From NCBI RefSeq assembly GCF_040712315.1, contig NC_134015.1, positions 23,747,614 to 23,811,613 of the forward strand: a stretch of 64,000 nucleotides of DNA, in the 5' to 3' direction. The stretch is from Castanea sativa (Eukaryota; Streptophyta; Magnoliopsida; Fagales; Fagaceae). This document shows, one piece after another, positions 48,630 to 60,600 of the stretch. The first letter of the stretch is position 1. Each line of letters starts with the position of its first letter. The position numbers and the translations under genes were made by a program. Under the pieces are notes generated by a model. It was not told the origin of the DNA. It saw nothing but the letters and a program-made list of their open reading frames with translations, and made no database searches.

Positions 48630-51600
48630 GTGTGTGTTTGTATTAGAAAAAAATTATTTCTGTTCCATTAAATTTCAGACTTGCTAATGATAATTGCATT
48701 TAAGGCTAATATTGATATGGAAATTTGATTGGAAGTTAGTAAACTGGGGTATGTTCATATGATATGGCCCTTAAGTCCTTAGGTCATTTAGTATTTGTAA
48801 CTAGTATAATAGGCATCCACACCATAGTCATTTGATTGAAACTAGTGGCAGGAGATTGATAGCTCCAGGTGTTAATGGGAAAACATAGCATTACTTTCAT
48901 GCAGAGAACTAAAATTTGTACCATTCAGTTCAAGGGGATGAATATGATGATGCACACAATCAAGTCCCCCCACCCCCTTTTTTTTTAAATTATTATTGGT
49001 AAGTTACACACACACCCGATAGTTTTGCACTCACGATCTCACCCTCCACTTGGGACTTATAAGGGAATAAGGCGCCAGTTGAGATTGAGCTCTTTGGCTC
49101 CTTTTTGCTCTTTTTTGAATATTAATGCGTGCTATTGTTTTTCATCCAATGGATTTACATACAAATTATACTATATGCAGGCCAGGAGCTATAGGAAAGT
49201 CTTTGTAAAGTAGATTGTTAAATTAATTACATTGTGGGTTTCAAATTTCAGTTTCTGTACAAGCCTTGAATTTGGAATATAGAAGTCTAATATGTTGACG
49301 TTGGGGATGACTTTGAATTGGTTGACATTTTAGTTAATGTATGATTTGTCTCATCTATTACTGTATTTGCATTGAATCAGTTAAAGACTAGCTTATTTAG
49401 GAATTTGTATACCTATTCCTGTTAAGTATTACCTCATCCAGATTGTTTGGTTGTCATGATGTACTTTGCAACAAACTTATTTCCAAAAATAAGAAGTTTG
49501 ACATATATGAGGTTTATTTGCCAATTATTTAGTGTTTTTTATTGGTAAGTTACACACGCACCTGGTGGGTCTTGCGCCCATGCCCTCACCTGAGTCGCCA
49601 CTTGAGCTGTAGAGCTCATTGGCAATCAATCATTCACTTTGTCATGCGATCATGTTTTAGAATATAAACTATAGTCATGTTACAACTTTCCATGACAATT
49701 ACTCTGTCTTTTTTGCTTATTCAGCTGCTGTTCGTAAGGAGATCCAAGATGAAACAGATCGTATTACAGGGAGGTCAAAACAAATCTCTAACATTCCAAT
49801 TCACCTGAGCATATATTCTCCAAATGGTTTGTACTTACGTTTTTATCTTATCAAAATGTTGATAAATTATTCAAATGAACTATCTCAAAGTATTTAATAA
49901 AGCGTTTCCCTTTATATATGCCTCTTTTTTATTCACTCACCAATGACTGTAGTAACTTGTTCTTGACACAAACTTGATGAGTATCTTTCTTTACTAAGTA
50001 CTGAATAGTGGTAGAAAATAGATGAAAAAACTAGAGAAACTACAAGTATGGTTTTGATCAAAGGCCCATATTTGTTGAGGGTTTAAAAAAAACTCTTAAT
50101 AGCCACATATTAAAATTGGATGTTGTAGTATGAAGAATTAGTTTTTCTTTAATCATCTTCATCATTATTCTCCATCATGGTAGTTATCTTTCAGTGATTA
50201 TTCAATTAAATTAAAAAGAAAAAGATATTCAAACAGATATTTGGTTTAAGGGGGTGAGGAGTTCAAGGGAAGGGAATGGGCTATCACCCGGGTACATAGC
50301 CCAAATAACAATAAAATTGACTATAACAGGTTCCTACACTTCACTACATTTTCGTTTAAAGGTTCCCTTCATCATTGGCTGTTTACCATATGCTTATCAA
50401 AAAAAAAAAAAAGGTTGTTTACTATATATTTCAATAACAATGGGATAAGGAGAGAGTTATTTGTATATTAAATTAGCTCACAGATATAGTTGACTAGTAA
50501 AGATGGAGTTAAAGTGCCTACCATCCTAGATGTGATATTTGTTGGAATAATGATTAAATGATTAAATTCACTATTTCCTAATAACTTAATTTTTGGGATT
50601 AGCTGTAGTTTATCATGATATCATGTGTTGTGCCCCACTTTTTGAGAGGGAGTCTGGATCTAAATGTAAGGAGGAGTGTGAGAATACTGATTAAAAGATC
50701 AGTTTCACCATTGTCTAATTGTTTAAGCTTTTGGGTCTAGTGGTATTTTATCAATATTGATAGAGTTGCCTATCTGAATCATCCCTTAAAGATTCACATG
50801 ATTTGCAAAAAATTATCTACAGCAAAATTCTTCACCTTGTTGGAGTTTCCTAGGGGATGGAAGATATAAGGTGAAGAATTTTATTAGTTCTGCAATGCAA
50901 ATTGAGCATAAAATTTGTGTTTCCTCTGTCTGCAACTGTAAGTGTGATATACCACAGGAAAATTTTTAATGGGCACCTTATGTAGATTCTTATTGAAATT
51001 CCTAGTCATTCATACAGAATCATGAATACTGAAGCCCTTTCTATCAGAAGCATAAATTTTTTTGATAAGTAATAAGAATTATATTAATCATGTAGAAAAA
51101 AGGAAACAGCAAATACAAGGTGTTCATGATGGTGAACACAAGAAACAGCAACCAAAAACAACAGAAATAAGACAAACAACTTAAGGGGCAATTCTAAGGG
51201 AAGTAAGAAACTCCAGAGAAGAAGAACAGTTTGAGGAACCCCAGCACCTAGCCCATTCAAAAAGAGTACTTTGGCTGAGAGCTTGTAACTGAACAAGTGA
51301 TTTCTCTTTAGCCTCAAAAGAACATAAAATATGAATATCATAGACATGATACGCTTAATCTTGATATATGTTTCCTTCTTTCCTTTTTATGTAAGCATTT
51401 GTCAGCTTTTCTTGTATTGTTTTTTATTCTTTAGTAACTCTAGTTCTCTTTATCAAATTCTATATTAAGAGCATATTTTGTTTGGCAGTTGTAAATTTAA
51501 CCGTCATTGATCTTCCTGGGTTGACAAAGGTTGCTGTAGGTAATTTCTTTGAAATTTTTTTAATTCTCCCTGGAGCAATGGTTCAATTACTTTCTGTTGT

Positions 51601-54600
51601 TAGAGTAGTCATTCTACGCATTTGGATTCACAATGACAAATTTTGGCTTTTGCAGAGGGACAGCCAGAATCTATTGTTGAAGATATTGAAAACATGGTTC
51701 GTTCTTATGTTGAGAAGGTGAGTGTTAAATATTAGCATTGATATATACCATATTGAATATGCTAGAGTAGATGTGGAAGAGAAAGCATAGAATAGGAACA
51801 CGAGAACATAAGGGTTACATGGTTCAGCCTTGTCGGCCTATGTCTACGGAGGAAACCTTTAAGGGCTACATCTTTAATTTATAAGAGTGTAGTACATGGC
51901 TTGTGTTACAATGAACCATAGCATGAGTATATATAGTAGGCTAAACCCTAGACTTCTAGTATAAGTAGGAGACTTGACTTGCACACAAAGTAGGCCTGGG
52001 CTTGGGCCTATAATATGGGTAATATGTCATGTATATCTCTAACAGTGAAGATGCTTTAAATAATTTTGCTGAAATATATAAATTCAATAAAAAGAAGGCA
52101 ATACTCAGGGATGGATATCTACAAAATAAACACATTAAAAAAAAATCAAGTTAGTAAATCAATAAGAGAAGATCCAGCTCCTTGCCCCAGTATCTTCTTC
52201 AAGGAATTAAGGATTTCAAGACATCAAATGTTCTCTTGAGATTGTATATTTCTTAACATAACAAAATATATTTACTTTCGTCCTTCAAAATGCACCAAAA
52301 ATACATCAAGGAGCCCCTCTTATAATAAACTTGTTGCTTCAGATCACTGCTTTAAACCAGCTCCTGTAAATATAGTTAAGTACCATTAATTGATCTCTAC
52401 AACTCAACAGAAAGATTATTCAATGAATATGATTATATAAGCAATTGAAGTAATAAATGGTTAACTGATCAACTTGTACCTTACACAATTATCATTTGTT
52501 TAGAGATTAATCTTAATTAATCAAATGGATCAGTGTGTGAAATTTATTTCCCAAGGATGTAGTGATGTACACTTAAGCAAAAATTCTTGGTAGGGAGAAG
52601 CAGAAGATTCCACTCCTTAGTTGGATAAGGCTAGTCACCATCTGCTCCAAATTCCAATGGAATGGGACAAGCTCTCAGTGTAGTCTTATTCTCAAGACAG
52701 ATGTGTTATTTGCCACATTCGTCACTAGTAACTAAGCTCTTGGAGAACACAGCAATAATGTGAAACAAGTCCTGGCTCTTTACAAATTTCTGGGGGCCTC
52801 AAGAGCATTCCATTCTTCACACTCTTACAATTCTGAAAATAGGGATTCTTGGTAGACTTAAGGCAGCGAGTGGAAATCTGTTGAGTGTAGGGTTAGGAAA
52901 GGATTGCAGGATAGTTTTACCTATTTAAAATAAATAAAAAATAAAAAAATCTTTATAGAAAGGCCCATTCTTCATAATACTTATTTCAGGATAGTACCCA
53001 AAGCGCCACCATGAAGGTCTTCCCAACAGTCAGCTAGTTTCAAAATCAATCTCCAAGTAGATCCTTGTGGAACTTACGGTCCCATATCCACCCATTCCAT
53101 TAACGTGCCTCCCTCCTTTTTTAAAGTAGAAATGCTTTCCATCCTACTTAGAAAGTAGTCTGACTTTTATCTCTCTTTGATTTATGAGTCCTTGGTTGGA
53201 GCCTTTCAATTGCATCTTTGAATTCATGACCATATACAGTGAGATGGGATTTAAATGAATTGAGTTCATTCATGTGCACAACTATGCAGTTCCAGGACAG
53301 TGATGGGTACTTCTGAGTTTGCTGTGATGACCTAAAGTTATCTCCTTAAATATTTTAAGTTTCCTTCCTCTTTGCCAAAAAAATTGCAGTATGCTGGAGC
53401 TAACTTGGCATCTGAAAGAAGAGGGTGGGACTAGGGGTTCAATTCTAACTACAGACCATAAAAGGCAGAATTTATGCTTCCAGATTCTTTTCTTAGTGAT
53501 GTATCTCATGCCTTTGGAGATTAACTTATTTAAGACGTTGCATTAACAATAAATTTACTATCTGGCATATTTCTAGAATTGTTAAGGATTTAGAGTAAAA
53601 TTGTTTTATGCAAAATTAATTATTTCTTTACATTTAAATTTTTTATATGCTTAGTTCATCTAACAGACTTTTCTTATTTTGTAGCCTAACTGCATTATAT
53701 TGGCTATTTCTCCTGCTAATCAAGATATTGCCACTTCGGATGCCATAAAACTTGCAAGAGAAGTTGATCCTTCAGGTACTATGAAGTAGGTTACATTTGT
53801 TTAAGGCTATATTTCTTTGCATTTAGCAATATGAATTTTCTTTTTGTGAGCATATGCTTTATTTTTCTATTACATTTTGTATTTTCAGGTGAAAGAACAT
53901 TTGGTGTGCTAACAAAACTCGATCTAATGGATAAAGGAACAAATGCTTTGGATGTATGGATTCAATCATCCTTACTGCATGAATCAATCACACTACACTT
54001 TAAATTTTATGAGTGCAATACCTTAATCCACATCACATGGTTATTTTCTGTGTTCGGTGTTCTGTTAAATTCTTTATTTTCCTTTTGTTGCACTACTGAA
54101 TATTTATTCTCTTCAAAATCACATTAAGTTTGGTTGTCTGCACAATATTAAAGATGGTCTATATGGATGTTTAAGGTTCTTGAAGGAAGGTCGTACAGGC
54201 TGCAACATCCCTGGGTTGGAATTGTGAACCGTTCACAAGCTGATATAAACAAAAATGTTGACATGATTGCTGCTCGTAGAAAGGAGCGTGAATACTTTGA
54301 AACGAGCCCTGAGTATGGACACATGGCACATAAAATGGGCTCAGAGTATCTTGCCAAACTTTTATCTAAGGTCTTATTCATCCATTTTGACATCAAGTTA
54401 TTTTCTTAAATATTGGCTCGCATTACAAATTTGCTGAAATATCTGACTTCTCTAACATTGAGTGGTTTTCCTTTTCCCCTTTTCTTTTTTCATCTTGTTT
54501 CTTGTCAGCATTTGGAGACTGTTATAAGACAGCGGATACCAAGTATCGTTGCTTTAATAAATAAAACAATTGATGAACTAAACGCTGAGTTGGACCGTAT

Positions 54601-57600
54601 TGGAAGGCCTATTGCAGTAGACTCAGGGGTACGAACTGGACCTATGTGGAAATCAGTTTTCTTTGATAGGAATGATAATCTTTTATTTATTTATTTATTG
54701 ATAAGTAAGTTTTGGCTCCAAGGGAAGAAGGAAGGGGATATTCGAACTAGTGACCTCTGCTTCTCAACGTGTGGCCCCCATCCGATTAAACTACTTTGGG
54801 GCCAAATCTTTATCTTTTATTCTCCTGACTTGAAGTTTGTTACCTGTATATACAGGCTCAGCTGTACACTATTTTAGAAATGTGTCGTGCATTTGACCGT
54901 GTGTTTAAGGAACACCTGGATGGAGGGTAACTCCCTTGAAATTTTCTTCAAATTTATTATCAATTTCAATTAAAGAATTCTAAGTAGGTTCTGGCTGAAA
55001 TTGTTGTTTGATTTGCTTGATCCAAGTACAAAATTGATTCTTACTAAAAACTTTTTATTTGATTCATTGTTCGGAACTGGACTACTAGAGGATGATGTTT
55101 TAAAAAAAAAAAAAAAATCCTATTGGAGGATAAACATGTGGCATTAAGATTAAATGTGTTTCACATTTTAGTGCACAAAGACCAAATTGATCACTATTTA
55201 GTGAGGAAATTAATTTGAAAGGGTAACTTTGGCATTTTAAGCTCTTGGCTACGTGCTGGTTCTGATGGTTTAAATCCTTTGTGGTTACCCTTCAGTACTA
55301 CAATTGTGTAATTCATAAATCATCAGTTTTTGTTATTCCTTGGCCTTTTATATTTTTATTGGTAAGTTACACCGGGTGGATCTTGAACCAGGGTCTTGCC
55401 CTCCAACTTGCTTTTAAGGTAAGGAAGTGCCATTTGAGCTAGAGCTCGTTGGCTATACCTTGGTCCTTTGAGAGAAAAAAGTCAAAGCCCCTCAAGAGTA
55501 CATTGGCAATGCTCATAATTTCAAGAGAACTGAGAACTCTTTCCATTTTTTTGTTTTTATATGATTTTAATAAAGGATATGTTTTGAACCTGTCCAACTA
55601 AATGTTGTGTCAAAAATGCAACTGGCAGAGAACTGTTTTACCAATTCTAGCAGTCCTTCAATGAAGAGAGTTTGTTAAAGCAACAAAAACATTTTTTTAA
55701 GAAAATGAATTTTTTTTCATAAATAATATAGTTCATAAAAATAGTATCATTTTCTAGTGTCACATGGTTTTAACATTGCCAAAGATGGGATGTCTTTCAA
55801 GTTTGATTATATACATGATTTAACAGTGTAATTTTGATTTCTCCCCAAGAAAATATTGTCTACTTCTTTTTGTCGTAAATATTTGTATTTAAGTTTTTTT
55901 TTTTCTTTCTTTATTTTGGTCTCCTTTTTGGGTAATATATATATTTAAGAAAGTACTTGCTACCTCAGGCGGCCTGGTGGAGATCGGATATATGGAGTTT
56001 TTGACCATCAACTACCAGCTGCTCTAAAAAAGCTCCCCTTTGACCGTCATCTCTCTACAAAAAATGTCCAGAAAGTTGTATCTGAGGCTGATGGTTATCA
56101 GCCACATTTGATTGCTCCAGAACAAGGATACAGAAGACTCATTGATGGATCTATCAGCTATTTTAAAGGCCCAGCTGAAGCCTCCGTTGATGCAGTAATG
56201 TTCTTAAATTTGCCATATAGTTCTTTTACAGACATAGTTTTCACGGATATAATAGACAGTATTGACGGTATTATTATACGCACCATAATGGATAGTACTG
56301 ACCCTATCATAATATGCACTAATGTACTTGAGTTTTCTTTTCCCCTTTCATGTTTACTCTTTAGAATTGTGAAAAATATGATAACTTATATTGTCTGAAT
56401 GTTCTTTTAATATATGCATAGCAAAATAGCACGTGATGGGTGTGCTGAAGAAAAAGAACGGTTATAATGAGAGAGTGAGAGAGAGATAGAGAGAGAGGAA
56501 AAGGAGGATAGGGAAACATTCTACACATGCTTTATGCTTGGCTTGGCTGACAGGTTTATATCCTTGTTTAGCTTTGTCATTGGTGCTGCTCTCTTGTACA
56601 AGAATTTCGAAAGACCAAGTGATTGAATGGTTCTAGTGAAAAAAAGGTGGTTGAAAGGCTTATGTGGAGAATAAGAATTTTGGATTTCTTTGGTCTTTCA
56701 TGCATAAAGTAATCTACTTTTGAGTGTGTATGATAAACATAGTTCTTCAAAATGCATTCAACCTGCTTTCAATATGTTAAATTTTACTTCTCCAATTGGG
56801 GATTACATCATGTTTCAAGATATATTCAAGGAGGCAATTCACTATCTTAGAGCATGGGTGGCTGAGAAAAAATTATATTAGAAGGATCTTTTTCAGCATT
56901 ATTAACTAATCTTAAAGGATTCTGGTACTTGTTGGGGATATTACATTCAATGAATGGTGACAATTAGAGATCTGAAATGGTGAAAAGAAAATAGACGTGA
57001 ACTGGATTGGGTCTTAGATTCTATTCTTGAAATCATAGAACTTAGAAAAAGTAAAAGAGTACAATTCTATTAAGGTGTCAGAATAATAGTTAAGTGATTA
57101 TATTTACCATTTCTCTTCAGCTTAGGCTTTTGGACTAAATAATTTCTTATTGTATTAGAATAGGTGGTGTTAAGTTTGAACCATATGTCCACTTTATAAC
57201 TTCAATTTGAAGTTCAAAATTTTATGTGTTGGGTCCCACTCATTAATGAGTATTTTGGGCCCACATATAAATGAGAGTATCAGAATAATGATTAAGTGAT
57301 AAAGTTCACAATTTCTCAATAGTTTAGGCTTTTGGGAGAAGTAGTAATTTTTCATATGATAGAGATTAATTGGTAGCAATCCACCACATTATTTGGCATT
57401 TAGTGGCCTATTGAGAGACTATAATATATTATTAGGAAGGTAGGAAGTTATTAGGAAGGTGGAGTTGAGTGGAAATGGCATTGATACATTAAATTTTTGT
57501 AATATAGATTTGTATTTTCTACCAATTCCTTATATTTGGTTCAAAGTAATGCTCTTCATAGAGGCAAAATTCTTAGTTTACCCAAAATCCCATCATTGAC

Positions 57601-60600
57601 ATTTTTAAAAAACATATTTTTTGTTCTCTGTTCTCTTCCTCAGGTGCACTTCGTTTTGAAAGAACTAGTAAGGAAGTCAATAGCTGAAACGGAGGTAAGC
57701 AATTTTTAGTTATTAATTTTTGCAAGAGTTCAGTATTTGTTGTATAATGTATACAGAACATTTTTAAAAATTTCAGCGGTTTGATTTCCAACTACATATT
57801 TTTTTGCTTCATTATTGATAACTTCCCACTAGTTTCCAAAGCTTAACTAGTTGGAAAGAGTAAATTTAATCATTGAACCATCATTCTCACACTCCTCACT
57901 TGTGAGCCTAACTCCTTTGGTTTCCAACAACATCTATTTGGTTTCATTATTGATAACTTACCACTAGTCCCAAAAACTTAAGTTCTTAGAAAAGTGTGGA
58001 TTTAATCATTTAACCATTATTCTAACTATCCTTCTCACGTTTGGGTTTTAATTCCCTCTCAACAAGCGTGGCACAACATGTTAAATTTTTAATTTCAAAT
58101 AGGAGATAGAGTGGAAGACAAGATTCGAACTCAAGACTATCTATATTAATGCCATGATAACTTAACATGCATCCCAAAAGTTTAAGCTATTACGAAATGA
58201 TGAATTTAATCATTTAACCATTTTTCTAACATTTTGGAAAGTATGATTCACTTTTCAAACCATGAAGACTAAATCAAAGGATTGATTTGCTTGGAGTAAA
58301 TCAAGTGCTTGGATCAATCAATTATATTGATATGGATTTCAAATTTAAAATGCACATGTAGTACATTGATAGTTAACTTAATTTCAAATTCTAAACCCAT
58401 TATAAATATGGATTCTTTGATAATATGTTACCAGTCTAGTGAATAAAAGATGTAGCTCTTTAAGTTTTAATGTTGTAGATGTAGGCCCTAGTGACACGGT
58501 ATTAAAGTGGATTGATTGACCTTCATTGTACCTCTTCACTCACATCATTTCCCTCTTGTTGGTGATTTGTAATATAATCACCTTGCCAATGAGCTTATAT
58601 TGTCTACCTCCCTTTCTTTTTTTCTTCCTATTTTCATTAGAAAATATCATTGCTTCTTTATACATATTGGTTATTTATCTTTGCAATTGTCACTCCCAAT
58701 ACCTTGCTTCATAGCAACAGATTTCATCACATCGATATTATAGTGACATCTTCTTAGGAGCTGCCATTTTAATGGAGTTGTTGCTTTTATGTGCCTTTGA
58801 AGCATCTAAATTGATTGGTACCAAGTTTCACCTCTGTCTGCTAATTTTCTTCAACTCCAAAAAGAGAGAGGATAACAAGTACAAATTACTTTGGAAGATA
58901 GTTTCAAGCTTTAGTTTCAGTTTCTGTATGTGAGCATCTCATAAAAGATTTAATACACAACTTGAGGGGTGGTGTTGGAAATTATGATTCATTTTACAAA
59001 CCATGAAGACTAAATCAAGTGTTTGATTGCTTTAAGTAAATCAAAGGCTTGGAGCAATCTATTATATTGATATGAAATTCAAATTGAAAATATACAGGTA
59101 ATGAATTGATAGTTGACTACTTTCAAATTCAATAAACCCAATTATAAATATGAGTTCACTTGTAATGTGTTATCAATCAAGTAAATGAATGATATTTTGG
59201 GATATAACTATGATAAAATATTAGAATTTATGTTGGGATTTCGAGTGAGAGAGAGAAGAGAGAAAAAGAGAAAGCAGAAGCACATAGAAATTAATGTAGT
59301 TTAGCCTGTCAGCCTATGTCCATAGCAGAAACCCCTTAAGTAGCTACATAGGTCTTACAACCTGGGATGCACGGACGCGGCACCGGAGGTGCCGCACCCA
59401 CGTCCGACGCGGCGGGACTCGCCGACTCGCGAGGGACGCCGTTGCTCGCGCGTCGGTGCGGCGTCCGGCCGAGTCGGCCACGTGGCATCTTATTTTTCCC
59501 GCCGACTCGCGCCGACGCGGCGCCGATTCGAGCAGATTCGGGCCGATTCGGCCAGAATCGGGCTGTTTCGGCCGTATCGGCCGGCGACCGAAACAGGCCC
59601 GAAACGGCCGAAACAGGCTGAAACAGCCGAAATTGGCTTTAAATGAGACCCAAAAACCCTAAATCTATCCTTCCTTAATTTTATTTTGAATATTTGTTGC
59701 TTCTTTTGTGTTTTCTTTTTGGTTTTGTGTTGTGTTTTGTGTTTCTTGCTTTTTTCTTTCTTTGTTTTGTGAATCAAGGCATAGTAAATTAGTAATATGT
59801 TTTTTAAGAATATTTTAATAGTAAAAATATATAGAAAATATAAATAAAAATATTTTTAATAATTTTTTAATTGCCGAGTCCCGCCGCACCCGCACCCACT
59901 TTTTTCAAAAATTGCCGAGTCCCGCACCCGTACCCGCACCTGTACCCGCACCCGTGCTTCATAGCTTACAACAAGCATGGTGGGGGCATATATAGAGGGA
60001 CTAACCCGAGGCTAACCATAGACTAACTCAAAGTTACTTTGCTTGCACTACAATTATGATTAGGATTACTCTGGTTGCACTACAAGTGGGTCCTAGTACA
60101 TTGAATCTAGACTAGTTACAATGGATTTGGGCTTGATATCAATAATATCCCTCCTTAAATCAAGCTGGAGTGTGCCATGGAAGATCAGATTGAATGTAGA
60201 ATGGACTAGACATAATTTAGAGTGAAACGTGTGAGAAAACTGCTGCAGCAGCAAACAACTATAAATTGAGGCCAAAAGATGACTATAGTGGCTAGAGGAC
60301 GGCTGCATCTGTGACTGGAGGACAGTTACTATGGCTGAAGAATGATTGACTGGTGGCTTGGGGGACATTGGCAGGGGAATAGTGGCTTGAAGATGGAATT
60401 CTTAAGACATTTACTGGTGGTAGCAGTGGCCAGTGACAAAAGTTGATCTGATAGCAACGGCATTAACGACCAGAGAATAGCAACGACGTTTGCTAGAAGA
60501 CATTGGCTGAAGACAGTTTCATGGTGAGATGCGTGAATGAGCTGGCGACCTTTGGGGAACTAAACAGGAGGCTGACTATTTTACCATGTTAGAATTTATA

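Noticed and set aside
49534..49623. True tRNA gene
   Set aside because: A and B boxes are present but there is no cloverleaf acceptor stem or anticodon arm, and related copies recur with a common tail, so SINE fits.
59367..59646. GC-rich overlapping Arg/Ala-rich frames as a coding gene or horizontal transfer
   Set aside because: Several frames are open at once because of GC-rich repeats in a hAT element bounded by an 8-bp duplication.
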